From the NCBI RefSeq assembly GCF_004152865.1, contig NZ_SEOO01000008.1:61090-125089 (forward strand): a DNA stretch of 64,000 nt, read 5' to 3'. The notes under the pieces were generated by a model. That model saw only the letters and a program-made list of their open reading frames with translations. It made no database searches and was not told the origin of the DNA. Below are positions 27,187 to 35,848 of the stretch, one piece after another. Both the position numbers and the translations under genes were made by a program. Every line of letters starts with the position of its first letter. Position 1 is the first letter of the stretch. The DNA comes from Sphingobium cupriresistens (lineage in GTDB: Bacteria > Pseudomonadota > Alphaproteobacteria > Sphingomonadales > Sphingomonadaceae).

Positions 27187-27945
27187 GTGTCCGAATCCGC
27201 ATTTGCCCCCCCGTCCGCCCTTCCTGCTCCACCCACCACGTTGCTGGACGGCGCGGCGCTGTTCCTCGATTTCGACGGAACGCTGGCGCCGCTGGCCGAA
27301 ACGCCCGACGCGGTGGATGTCGGCGACGACCTGCTCTTGCTGCTGGCCCGGTTGCGCGATCAGTTGGGGGGGCGGCTGGCGATCATCAGCGGCCGATCGA
27401 TCGCGACCCTGCGCGAACTGGGCTTCGGCGATTTCCTGCTGTCGGGCACCCATGGGCTGGAGTTCGCCCGGCCCGGCGCGGCGGTGGACGCCCCGCCCCG
27501 CCTGCCCGCGATCGATGCGGTGGAGGCCGCCTTCAACACCTTTGTCGAGGACAAGCCGGGCCTTCTGGTCGAACGCAAATCCATCAGCGTGGGCCTGCAT
27601 TTCCGTGGCGCGCCACAATGGGGCGAGGAGGCGGGTCGGTTGGCGAATATCCTGGCGGATGAGCATGGGCTGGCGCTGCAACGGGGCAAAATGTTGTATG
27701 AATTACGCCCCGGCGGCGCGGACAAGGGCAGCGCGCTGATTGCGCTGATGCAAACCGCGCCGATGGCGGGCGGCGTGCCGGTCTTCATCGGCGACGACGT
27801 CACCGACGAGGAAGGCTTCGCCGCCGCCGCCGAATTGGGCGGCGCCGGCATATTGGTCGGGGCGCCGCGCGCGACATTGGCTGTATTCTCTCTGGAACAG
27901 GTTGCCGCCGTCAGGCATTATCTGGCCGAGGGGGTCGCCGGATAG
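27187..27945 (+). CDS. otsB: Trehalose-6-phosphate phosphatase
   Basis: A 252-aa HAD phosphatase releasing trehalose from trehalose-6-phosphate. The nucleophile motif is FLDFDGTLAP (D28, D30). LAIISGRS, GTHGLEF, ELRPGGADKG and the final FIGDDVTDEEGF complete the family pattern. The GTG start at 27187 gives a short disordered lead before the first strand. It heads an otsB-GH15-otsA cluster; the next frame follows with a 19-base gap. Confidence 0.95.
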   Translation: MSESAFAPPSALPAPPTTLLDGAALFLDFDGTLAPLAETPDAVDVGDDLLLLLARLRDQLGGRLAIISGRSIATLRELGFGDFLLSGTHGLEFARPGAAVDAPPRLPAIDAVEAAFNTFVEDKPGLLVERKSISVGLHFRGAPQWGEEAGRLANILADEHGLALQRGKMLYELRPGGADKGSALIALMQTAPMAGGVPVFIGDDVTDEEGFAAAAELGGAGILVGAPRATLAVFSLEQVAAVRHYLAEGVAG

Positions 27946-27964
27946 ATTTTCGGCGTCCCTTGTC

Positions 27965-29848
27965 GTGAGCAACGAAAGGGGCAGACCGATCCAAGCACCA
28001 CAGCAAGCCATCTTGGGCCAATCGGTTCCGGGCGAATCCATACTGGCCGGAAGCGAGCGCTCGCTCGATCTTTGGCCGATCGGCAATTGCCAGGCCTCCG
28101 CGCTGATCGACCGCATGGGACGTATGGTGTGGGCCTGCGTCCCGCGTGTGGACGGCGATCCGGTCTTTTCCGCCTTGCTGGACAATAAACCATGGGACGA
28201 TGCGCAGGCCGGCGGCTTCTGGGCGATCGAACTGGAAAATTGCGTCGCGGTCGAGCAGCATTATATCCGCAACACCCCGATATTGGTGACCCGCCAGAGC
28301 GATGCGCAGGGCAATGCGATCGAGATCATCGATTTCTGTCCACGGCACAAGCATAAGGGCCGCATGTACCGCCCGGTAGGGTTCATCCGCATCGTCCGGC
28401 CGGTAGCTGGTTCCCCCCGCATTCGCGTAAAATTGCGTCCGACAACGGGTTGGGGCGCCGACAAGGTGCCGGTCAGCTATGGTTCCAACCATATCCGGAT
28501 GATCCTGTCCTATATGGCGATGCGCATATCGACCAATGCGCCGATCGGCCTGATCGCGCAGGAAAGCTGGTTCCGGCTGGAGCAGGATGCGCATTTCTTC
28601 ATGGGACCGGACGAGGGCTTTTCCGATGCGCTGCGTCCGGCGATCGAGCGAATGCTGGACGACACCATCAACGAATGGCAGCTGTGGGTCCGCGGCCTCG
28701 CTATCCCGGCCGAATGGCAGGAAGCCGTGATCCGCTCCGCCATCACGCTCAAGCTATGCCAGCATGAGGAAACCGGCGCGATCGTCGCCGCGCTGACCAC
28801 CTCCATCCCCGAACATGCGAACAGCGGGCGTAATTGGGACTATCGTTACTGCTGGGTCCGCGACGCTTATTATACGGTGGAGGCGCTCAACCGACTGGGC
28901 GCGCTCGACGTGATGGAATCCTATCTCGTCTATCTGCGCAACATCGTCGATGGCGCGCGTGGCGGGCATATCCAGCCGCTTTACGACGTCCGCGGCAATG
29001 CGACGCTGACCGAATGGGAGGCCGAGCAACTGCCCGGCTATCGCGGCATGGGGCCAGTGCGCGTGGGCAATGCCGCCTATGAACAGATTCAACATGACGC
29101 CTATGGCCAGATCGTGCTGTCGTCGGTGCAGGGTTTCATCGACCAGCGGTTGCTGCGCATGGCCGGCCATGCCGATTTCGAGGCGCTGGAGGCGGTGGGC
29201 GAACGGGCGTGGGCAGTGTACGACCAGCCCGACGCCGGCCTGTGGGAATTGCGCACCCGCGCCCATGTCCACAGCTATAGCGCGGTAATGTGCTGGGCGG
29301 CGTGCGATCGGCTGGCCCATGCCGCCACCGCGCTCGACCTGCCGGTGCGGGCCATCCACTGGCAGAACCGTGCGGACACGATGAAGGCGCGCATCCTGGA
29401 GGCTGCCTGGCGCACCGACAGCAAGGCGATCTCCGCCAATTTCGAGGATGATTCGCGCGATGCGTCGCTGCTGCAACTGCTCGACCTGCGGTTCCTGACG
29501 GCCGACGATCCGATGTTCATCGGTACGCTGGCGGCGCTTGAAACCGACCTGCGGCGCGGCAACGACATGCTGCGATACAGCGCGCCCGACGATTTCGGCG
29601 AGCCGGTCACGGCATTCAACGTCTGCACATTCTGGCTGATCGAGGCGCTGCACCGCACCGGCCGGACCGAAGAGGCCCGCGCCTTGTTCGAAGAGATGTT
29701 GTCTCGCCGCACGGCCGCTGGCCTGCTGTCCGAAGATATAGACCCTGCAACCGGGGAATTGTGGGGCAATTATCCCCAGACTTACTCATTGGTCGGCATC
29801 ATCAATTGCGCCGTCTTGCTGAGCAAACCATGGAGCGCGATGCGATGA
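27965..29848 (+). CDS. Glycoside hydrolase family 15 (trehalase- or glucoamylase-like)
   Basis: With GTG 27965 as start, 627 aa. The N-terminal beta domain begins with SLDLWPIGNCQASALIDR and the (alpha/alpha)6 barrel carries the GH15 signature WDYRYCWVRDAYYTVEAL. Position between otsB and otsA suggests a trehalase-like enzyme, as known for some actinobacterial GH15 members; glucan hydrolysis is an alternative. No strong ribosome site precedes the chosen start. The TGA overlaps the otsA ATG (ATGA). Confidence 0.88.
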   Translation: MSNERGRPIQAPQQAILGQSVPGESILAGSERSLDLWPIGNCQASALIDRMGRMVWACVPRVDGDPVFSALLDNKPWDDAQAGGFWAIELENCVAVEQHYIRNTPILVTRQSDAQGNAIEIIDFCPRHKHKGRMYRPVGFIRIVRPVAGSPRIRVKLRPTTGWGADKVPVSYGSNHIRMILSYMAMRISTNAPIGLIAQESWFRLEQDAHFFMGPDEGFSDALRPAIERMLDDTINEWQLWVRGLAIPAEWQEAVIRSAITLKLCQHEETGAIVAALTTSIPEHANSGRNWDYRYCWVRDAYYTVEALNRLGALDVMESYLVYLRNIVDGARGGHIQPLYDVRGNATLTEWEAEQLPGYRGMGPVRVGNAAYEQIQHDAYGQIVLSSVQGFIDQRLLRMAGHADFEALEAVGERAWAVYDQPDAGLWELRTRAHVHSYSAVMCWAACDRLAHAATALDLPVRAIHWQNRADTMKARILEAAWRTDSKAISANFEDDSRDASLLQLLDLRFLTADDPMFIGTLAALETDLRRGNDMLRYSAPDDFGEPVTAFNVCTFWLIEALHRTGRTEEARALFEEMLSRRTAAGLLSEDIDPATGELWGNYPQTYSLVGIINCAVLLSKPWSAMR

Positions 29849-31251
29849 GCCGCCTTATCGTTATATCGAACAGGGTCAGTCGCCCCAGCAAGTCGGGCAA
29901 CCAGGGGGGCCTTGCCGTCGCCCTGTCGCAAGCCTTGCGGGAGAGCAGGGGCATCTGGGTCGGCTGGTCGGGCGAGGTCACCGACAATTTCACCGGCCAT
30001 ATCGGCTTTGCCGAAGATGAGGGGGTCAAGACCGCGACGATCGACCTGGAAGAACAGGACATCGACGAATATTATAATGGATATGCCAACAAGACGCTGT
30101 GGCCGCTATTCCATTTCCGCATCGACCTGGCCGAATATGCCCGCGATTTCGAGGGTGGCTATAATCGCGTCAACAAGCGCTTCGCGGAAACCGCCAGCCC
30201 GCTGATCGAACCCGAAGACGTGATCTGGGTCCATGACTATCATATGATCCCGCTGGGCCAGATGCTGCGCGACAAGGGGCTGAAGAACCGCATGGGCTTC
30301 TTCCTCCACATTCCCTGGCCCCCGACCCGGCTGCTGGTGTCGCTGCCCCATCACAGCAAGCTGGTCAGCACGCTGTTCGCCTATGACGTCATCGGTTTCC
30401 ATACCGAGGAATGGCTCGAATCCTTCCGTCATTATGTCGAGCGGGAAATGGGCGGCAGCGTCGATGGCGATTTCGTCACCGTAGGCGATCGTACCATCCA
30501 GGCGGTGGCCTGCCCGATTGGCATTAATGCAAAGGAGTTTGCCGAGGCCGCCGAGAGCGAAGCGGCGCAGGACATGCTGAGCCTGGTTCGCGCGTCGTTG
30601 CAGGACCGCTCGATGATCGTCGGGGTCGATCGGCTGGATTACAGCAAGGGGCTGGAGGAGCGGTTCAACGGCTATGCCCGCTTTCTGAAGGATCATCCCG
30701 AACATCATCGCAAGCTGCTGCTGACCCAGATCGCGCCACCGTCGCGCGGCGAGGTGGAAAGCTACCAGCAGATCCGTGCGACGCTCGATTCCCTCGCAGG
30801 ACGGATCAACGGCGAATATAGCGACGTCGACTGGACCCCGATCCGCTACGTCAACCAGGGCTATCCGCGCGACAAGCTGGCCGGCATCTATCGCGCCGCA
30901 AAGATCGGGCTGGTAACACCGCTGCGCGACGGCATGAACCTGGTCGCGAAGGAATATGTCGCGGCCCAGGACCCCGAAGATCCCGGTGTGCTGATCCTGT
31001 CCCGCTTTGCCGGGGCGGCGATGCAGCTCAAGGACGCGCTGCTCATCAACCCCTATAGCCCGGAGGAGATGTCCGACGCGATCCTGCGCGCGCTGGCCAT
31101 GCCGCTTGACGAGCGCAAGCGGCGCTGGCGGGCGATGATGGATAGTGTCGAGGGACAGGACATCAGCTGGTGGCGGCAATGTTTCACCGGCCGGCTGATG
31201 GCGGTGGATCGCGAAACGGGACGGGTTGAGCCGGAGCCGGCGGCGGGGTAA
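29845..31251 (+). CDS. otsA: Trehalose-6-phosphate synthase (GT20)
   Basis: A 468-aa enzyme joining UDP-glucose and glucose-6-phosphate. Family features: SRLIVISNRVS with the glucose-phosphate contacts, VIWVHDYHMIPLG, FFLHIPWPP, VDRLDYSKGLEERF and the donor-site DGMNLVAKEYVA. The start at 29845 overlaps the preceding stop. Trehalose supports osmotic, drying and heat tolerance. Presence of otsA and otsB with a GH15 enzyme indicates both synthesis and possible turnover. Confidence 0.96.
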   Translation: MSRLIVISNRVSRPSKSGNQGGLAVALSQALRESRGIWVGWSGEVTDNFTGHIGFAEDEGVKTATIDLEEQDIDEYYNGYANKTLWPLFHFRIDLAEYARDFEGGYNRVNKRFAETASPLIEPEDVIWVHDYHMIPLGQMLRDKGLKNRMGFFLHIPWPPTRLLVSLPHHSKLVSTLFAYDVIGFHTEEWLESFRHYVEREMGGSVDGDFVTVGDRTIQAVACPIGINAKEFAEAAESEAAQDMLSLVRASLQDRSMIVGVDRLDYSKGLEERFNGYARFLKDHPEHHRKLLLTQIAPPSRGEVESYQQIRATLDSLAGRINGEYSDVDWTPIRYVNQGYPRDKLAGIYRAAKIGLVTPLRDGMNLVAKEYVAAQDPEDPGVLILSRFAGAAMQLKDALLINPYSPEEMSDAILRALAMPLDERKRRWRAMMDSVEGQDISWWRQCFTGRLMAVDRETGRVEPEPAAG

Positions 31252-31262
31252 CGCAGTCGCCG

Positions 31263-31394
31263 ATGATGGAGGATGACGATGAAGCCCGCGGCCTGATCGC
31301 CGCCATGCGCGCCCGATCGGGCGTCATTATCGCCGCCGTGGGCATGGTGGCGTGGGCCGCCTTGCTATGGGCCATGTTCGGGGATGTGCTGTAG
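31263..31394 (+). CDS. Predicted 43-aa single-pass membrane protein
   Basis: ATG at 31263 with a second ATG next to it. Acidic N-terminus (MMEDDDEARGL), then one hydrophobic segment GVIIAAVGMVAWAALLWAMF. It begins 11 bases after otsA. No strong ribosome site, so expression may depend on coupling to otsA. No family recognised; the charge pattern and clean helix support a real gene moderately. Confidence 0.45.
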   Translation: MMEDDDEARGLIAAMRARSGVIIAAVGMVAWAALLWAMFGDVL

Positions 31395-31468
31395 GCGGAT
31401 TTCCGCTTGAGCATCGTTGAACATCGGGCAGACTTGTCAGCGGGCCATGCCGGCCCGGAAAGGCGCCC

Positions 31469-32743
31469 ATGTTCGATCGTCGCAGTTTCCTCGGTTCCGC
31501 TACCGCCGCCTCCATCGCCGCACCGGCCGCAGCGCAGGCGCTTAAAGCCGTGCCCCTGCCCGCTGCCGACCTCCATGGCCGGGATGAGGACGCTTATTGG
31601 AAGGCGCTCCGCGCACAATTCCTGATCCCTGCCGATGTCGTGAACCTGAATGTCGGGACGGTCGGCTCCTCGCCCCGCCCCGTCCTCAAGGCGATTTTCG
31701 ACGGGTTCGAAACGACCGAGCAGATGACGCAGGCCGGATCGGAGGATTATCCGATCTGGGGCTATGGATCGTGGCAGACCTATCGCAAACCGTTCGCCGA
31801 CTTCATGGGCGCGCATGTCGACCAAATGTCGATCCTGCGCAACTGCACCGAAGCGAACAGCTATGTCGCCAACGGCTTCGACATGAAGGCCGGCGACGAA
31901 GTGCTGATGAGCGACGAGGAACATGGGTCAGGCGAAATGCCCTGGATGCTGCGCCACCGCCGCTATGGCGTGGTGGTGAAAAAGTTCGCCATGCCCAAAC
32001 CGCCCAAGGACGCGGCGGCGATATTGAACCGGATCAACGATGCGATCACCCCGCGCACGAAAATCATCTTCGTCAGCCATATCAGCACGGCGACGGGCGT
32101 CGTATTGCCGGCCAAGGAAATCGCCGCTCTGGCCCGGTCGAAGGGGATCGTGTCCGCCTTTGATGGCGCCCATGCGCCGGGTATGATCAAGGTCGATCTC
32201 AACGATATAGGCTGCGATCTTTACACGGGATCGATGCACAAATGGCTGTTCGCGACGAAGGGCACGGGTTTCCTCTACTTGCGCGACGAAAGCGTGATGG
32301 ACCGGGTGTGGAATACGGTCGCCACGGGCGGCTATGACGATCCTACGCGCAAGGCGGACCGCTATATGCAGATCGGGTCGTCCTGCATCCCCACCTTGAT
32401 GGGACTGAACGCCGCGATTGAATTGGCCACGAGCATCGGGATGGAGCGGATTGAGGCGCGCAATCGCCTGTTGGCCGACTATATCCATGGCGAGATGGTG
32501 AAGCGCGGGGCGGAAAGCTGGACCTCCCCCGATCCGGCGCTGCGCGGGGCGATCGCCACCGTCAACACACCGCCGGTGCAGCGGATGGAATTGCAGGAGT
32601 GGCTGTGGACCAACCACAAGATCCGCGTCCGCGGCGGCAACCCCAGCAAACTCAGGCTCGCGACGCCCTATTTCTTGAGCAAGGCGGACATCGACCGCTT
32701 CCTGGGACTGTTCGAAGAATTTCGGAAGATGAAGGGGGCGTGA
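31469..32743 (+). CDS. PLP-dependent class V aminotransferase-like protein with Tat signal
   Basis: A 424-aa protein. The N-terminus MFDRRSFLGSATAAS is a twin-arginine signal, cleaved near AAAQA. The rest is a fold-type I PLP enzyme of the class V / isopenicillin N epimerase-like group: D232 in FDGAHAPG and the PLP lysine K258 in SMHKWLF. Export of a folded PLP enzyme suggests a periplasmic role, perhaps amino-acid epimerisation or desulfuration; the substrate is unknown. It stands alone upstream of purC. Confidence 0.85.
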   Translation: MFDRRSFLGSATAASIAAPAAAQALKAVPLPAADLHGRDEDAYWKALRAQFLIPADVVNLNVGTVGSSPRPVLKAIFDGFETTEQMTQAGSEDYPIWGYGSWQTYRKPFADFMGAHVDQMSILRNCTEANSYVANGFDMKAGDEVLMSDEEHGSGEMPWMLRHRRYGVVVKKFAMPKPPKDAAAILNRINDAITPRTKIIFVSHISTATGVVLPAKEIAALARSKGIVSAFDGAHAPGMIKVDLNDIGCDLYTGSMHKWLFATKGTGFLYLRDESVMDRVWNTVATGGYDDPTRKADRYMQIGSSCIPTLMGLNAAIELATSIGMERIEARNRLLADYIHGEMVKRGAESWTSPDPALRGAIATVNTPPVQRMELQEWLWTNHKIRVRGGNPSKLRLATPYFLSKADIDRFLGLFEEFRKMKGA

Positions 32744-32885
32744 TGCGCGCCGATGGAGAACGCATGGAATTGCACGCCTTGCGACTTTGCTCTATGGGCG
32801 GCCCAAGCAGCCCCGGCACCCGCTGATCCTCAACGATTCGCGATTGCCGGGGCGCAGTGTTTTATAAGACAAGTCAGGAACGCGC

Positions 32886-33674
32886 ATGGCCCGTCGCCGC
32901 CAGATTTACGAAGGCAAGGCAAAGATCCTTTACGAAGGTCCTGAGCCAGGTACGATCATCCAATATTTCAAGGATGACGCTACGGCCTTCAATGCCCAGA
33001 AAAAGGGCACGATTTCGGGCAAGGGCGTGCTGAACAACCGGATTTCCGAGCATATCTTCACCCTGCTCGGCCAGATCGGCGTGCCGACCCACTTCATCCG
33101 CCGCCTCAACATGCGCGAACAGCTGGTCCGCCAGGTCGAGATCATCCCGATCGAGGTCGTGGTGCGCAACGTCGCCGCCGGATCGCTCAGCAAGAAGCTG
33201 GGCATCGAGGAAGGCACGCAGTTGCCCCGCACGCTGATCGAATATTGCTACAAGGACGATGCGCTGGGCGACCCGCTGATCTCCGAAGAGCATATCGCCT
33301 GCTTCGGCTGGGCGACGCAGGACGAGATGCACGACATCGCCGACATGGCGATCCGCATCAACGATTTCATGTGCGGCCTGTTCGCCGGCATCGGTATCCG
33401 CCTGGTCGATTTCAAGCTGGAATTTGGTCGGCTCTATGACGGCGAATATAGCCGCGTCATCCTGGCCGACGAGATCAGCCCGGACGGCTGCCGCCTGTGG
33501 GACATGGCGACCAACGAGAAGCTGGACAAGGATCGCTTCCGCCGCGATCTGGGCGGCGAAGTCGAAGCCTATCAGGAGGTTGCGCGCCGTCTTGGCCTGC
33601 TGCCCGAAGGACTGGACACCACTGTGCTCGACCTCGACACCCATCGCAAGAAGCGCGAGAAGGAAGAAGGCTGA
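32886..33674 (+). CDS. purC: SAICAR synthase
   Basis: A 262-aa phosphoribosylaminoimidazole-succinocarboxamide synthase, adding aspartate to CAIR with ATP in purine synthesis. Visible: [41 protein letters not shown] and [12 protein letters not shown]. Length matches the family. Followed by an intrinsic terminator. The next purine genes (purS, purQ) come after two opposite-strand genes. Confidence 0.97.
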   Translation: MARRRQIYEGKAKILYEGPEPGTIIQYFKDDATAFNAQKKGTISGKGVLNNRISEHIFTLLGQIGVPTHFIRRLNMREQLVRQVEIIPIEVVVRNVAAGSLSKKLGIEEGTQLPRTLIEYCYKDDALGDPLISEEHIACFGWATQDEMHDIADMAIRINDFMCGLFAGIGIRLVDFKLEFGRLYDGEYSRVILADEISPDGCRLWDMATNEKLDKDRFRRDLGGEVEAYQEVARRLGLLPEGLDTTVLDLDTHRKKREKEEG

Positions 33675-33695
33675 TCCTTCGATCAGAACGGACAA

Positions 33696-33730
33696 ACCCG
33701 GCGAAGGCATCAGGCTTTCGTCGGGTTTTT
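33696..33730 (+). terminator. Intrinsic terminator after purC
   Basis: A 13-bp stem (33696-33708 with 33714-33726, including G-T pairs) and loop ATCAG are followed by a T-run ending at 33730, 22 bases after the purC stop. Confidence 0.85.
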
Positions 33731-33734
33731 CATG

Positions 33735-34487
33735 TCAGGCGATCAGCGCGTCGGCCATCAGCTTGATGCCCAGCAGCACCATCAGCGCGTAGATGAGCGT
33801 GTAGAAGCGCGCCGGATCGACCCGTCGCACCAGCGCCACACCGGCGAAGGTCGACAGGATCGCCACTGGCGCCAGCATCGCCGTCGCCATCAGATTGGCG
33901 TGGGTGAACTGCCCCAGCGCGGCATAGGCGGGCAGCTTCATCCAGTTCATCGCGGCGAAGGCGAGCGCGGTCGTCCCCACCAGCATGTCACGCGGCAGTT
34001 TTTTGGGCAGCACCCACATCTGGAAAGGGGGCGACCCGGCATGGGCGATATGGCTGGTGAAGCCACTGCCGATGCCGAACAGGAAGCCGACCCAGCCGGG
34101 CGAATCCGACGGCAGCACCACAGCCTTGCCGCGCTCGATCCACAGGCGTTGCAAGCCGAACAGCACGGAGATGGCGCCGAGCACGCCCAGCACTGCGGTT
34201 TCCGACACCTGCGCCGCGAACAGATAGCCAAGGCCGATGCCGACCGCGGCGCCCGGCAGCATGACCTTGAGGATGCCGCCGTCCCAGCTATGCCGATAGA
34301 CCCATACGCTGACGACGTCCTGCAGGATCAGGATCGGCAACAGGATGGCCGCTCCGCGCACCGGATCGACGGCGAGCGCCATCACCGGCATGGCCAGCGC
34401 GCCGATCCCGGCGAAACCGCCCTTGGCTAGGCCCGCAAGGACGACGGCGATGATGGCGCATATATAATAGAGGGTGTCAGGGTTCAT
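33735..34487 (-). CDS. Sulfite exporter TauE/SafE family membrane protein
   Basis: A 250-aa membrane protein with about eight helices and the TauE/SafE repeats (FAGIGALAMPVMAL; GIGSGFTSHIAHAG). These proteins export sulfite, sulfoacetate or other small anions, or import some; the substrate is open. The gene faces purC and sits between purC and purSQ on the opposite strand. Its 3' end is next to the purC terminator. The ribosome site is weak. Confidence 0.9.
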   Translation of the reverse strand: MNPDTLYYICAIIAVVLAGLAKGGFAGIGALAMPVMALAVDPVRGAAILLPILILQDVVSVWVYRHSWDGGILKVMLPGAAVGIGLGYLFAAQVSETAVLGVLGAISVLFGLQRLWIERGKAVVLPSDSPGWVGFLFGIGSGFTSHIAHAGSPPFQMWVLPKKLPRDMLVGTTALAFAAMNWMKLPAYAALGQFTHANLMATAMLAPVAILSTFAGVALVRRVDPARFYTLIYALMVLLGIKLMADALIA

Positions 34488-34538
34488 GCCCGCCGCTTAG
34501 GCGATGCGCGCGGAGATGAGAATGGGGATTTTCTGCGA

Positions 34539-34688
34539 TCAACTATTGGCGCGATAGCCGATCAGCAAACCGAAACAAAAGGTCGCGAGCAGCGCGAGTT
34601 GGACCTTGCCGTGCGGATCATCATATCCCACGATCTGCTGCCCCCATGCGAACAGCCCGACAAACATCGCCAGCGCCAGCCCGGACAT
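34539..34688 (-). CDS. Predicted 49-aa two-helix membrane protein
   Basis: The frame begins MSGLALAMFVGLFAW, has a short polar centre (GQQIVGYDDPHGKVQ) and a second helix LALLATFCFGLLIGY. A GGGGGA site lies about 11 bases upstream. It is on the same strand as the TauE-type exporter and 51 bases ahead of it, so it may be its partner. No family recognised. Confidence 0.55.
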   Translation of the reverse strand: MSGLALAMFVGLFAWGQQIVGYDDPHGKVQLALLATFCFGLLIGYRANS

Positions 34689-34849
34689 CGTTCCGCACGT
34701 CCCCCAAAATCACGCAGTCACGGTAGCGCAATGGTCGCTAACAAAGTCATAATGGCTTGCCTACGCGCCGCGCCGCGCTTAGGGGGTGCGGCGAAGGTCG
34801 GCCGTGCGGAATCGCGCGGCGCCAGTCGATTCCAAGGAGTCCGCGTCCC

Positions 34850-35089
34850 ATGAAAGCCCGCATCTTCGTCACTCTCAAGGGCGGTGTCCTCGATCCCCAG
34901 GGCAGGGCCATCCACCATGCGCTCGACGGGTTGGGCTTTGGCGGCGTCAATGACGTGCGCGCCGGCAAGCTGATCGAACTGGACCTGGCCGACGACACCA
35001 GCGACGAGGATATCGACGCCATGTGCCGCAAGCTGCTGGCCAACACAGTGATCGAAAACTACCGCGTCGAAAAGTCGTCTAAGGCATGA
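34850..35089 (+). CDS. purS: FGAM synthase subunit PurS
   Basis: A 79-aa PurS, the small bridging subunit of formylglycinamidine synthase: [18 protein letters not shown] and the ending [19 protein letters not shown] are typical. The start at 34850 is preceded by AAGGAG. Its stop overlaps the purQ start (ATGA), and both subunits act with PurL, whose gene is not in this window. Confidence 0.96.
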   Translation: MKARIFVTLKGGVLDPQGRAIHHALDGLGFGGVNDVRAGKLIELDLADDTSDEDIDAMCRKLLANTVIENYRVEKSSKA

Positions 35090-35760
35090 AGAGCGCCGTC
35101 ATCGTCTTTCCGGGCAGCAATTGCGACCGCGACCTGGCGGTGGCGTTCGAGGCTGCGACCGGACAGAAGCCCGCCATGGTGTGGCACCGCGACACGGACC
35201 TGCCCGACGACATCGACCTGATCGGCGTGCCGGGCGGTTTTTCCTACGGCGATTATCTGCGGTCCGGCGCGATGGCGGCCCGTTCGCCGGTGATGCAGGC
35301 GGTGGCGAGGGCAGCGACACGCGGCGCTTTCGTGCTGGGCATCTGCAACGGCTTCCAGGTGCTGACCGAAAGCGGTCTGCTGCCCGGCGCGCTGCTGCGC
35401 AACGCCGGCGGCCATTTCGTATGCCGCGATGTCGCGCTGACTGTCGAGAATGCTGAAAGCGCCTTCACCAGCCGCTATGCGGCGGGTGAAGCGATCCGCT
35501 ATCCAGTGGCGCATCATGACGGCAATTATTTCGCCGACGATGCGACGCTCGACCGGTTGGAAGGCGATGGCCGCGTGGCGCTGCGCTACGGAGAAAGCGT
35601 CAACGGGTCGGCTCGCAACATCGCGGGCATCCTGAACGACACGGGCAATGTGCTGGGCATGATGCCCCATCCAGAGCGCGTGATCGAGCCGGCGCATGGC
35701 GCGACCGACGGTAGGCGCCTGTTCCAGGGGCTGGTCGAGGGGTTGATGGCGCGGGCATAA
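35086..35760 (+). CDS. purQ: FGAM synthase subunit PurQ (glutaminase)
   Basis: A 224-aa class I glutamine amidotransferase giving ammonia to PurL. The nucleophile Cys is in [11 protein letters not shown], the catalytic His in [11 protein letters not shown]. The N-terminus [12 protein letters not shown] is typical of PurQ. Overlaps purS by four bases. A terminator follows and no purL is seen next, unlike the usual purSQL order. Confidence 0.97.
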   Translation: MKSAVIVFPGSNCDRDLAVAFEAATGQKPAMVWHRDTDLPDDIDLIGVPGGFSYGDYLRSGAMAARSPVMQAVARAATRGAFVLGICNGFQVLTESGLLPGALLRNAGGHFVCRDVALTVENAESAFTSRYAAGEAIRYPVAHHDGNYFADDATLDRLEGDGRVALRYGESVNGSARNIAGILNDTGNVLGMMPHPERVIEPAHGATDGRRLFQGLVEGLMARA

Positions 35761-35784
35761 GCCTGACGCTTCATTGCTGGACAT

Positions 35785-35822
35785 GAAAACAGCGCCTTCT
35801 CGATCGGGAAGGCGCTGTTTTC
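35785..35822. terminator. Bidirectional intrinsic terminator
   Basis: A perfect 15-bp stem (35785-35799 with 35808-35822), loop TCGATCGG, with A4 at the left arm and T4 at the right arm. It lies between converging purQ and the tyrosine kinase gene. Confidence 0.9.
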
Positions 35823-35848
35823 ATTCTCACACCGAACGAATGTAGGAT

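Noticed and set aside
16701..32743. Possible beta-lactam biosynthesis (IPNS-like oxygenase, isopenicillin N epimerase-like protein, beta-lactamase-like protein)
   Set aside because: The genes are far apart, belong to broad families, and no ACV synthetase or other pathway gene is present. The likeness is at superfamily level only.
32743..32826. 27-codon ORF after the PLP enzyme
   Set aside because: No ribosome site or recognisable pattern; probably part of the purC leader region.
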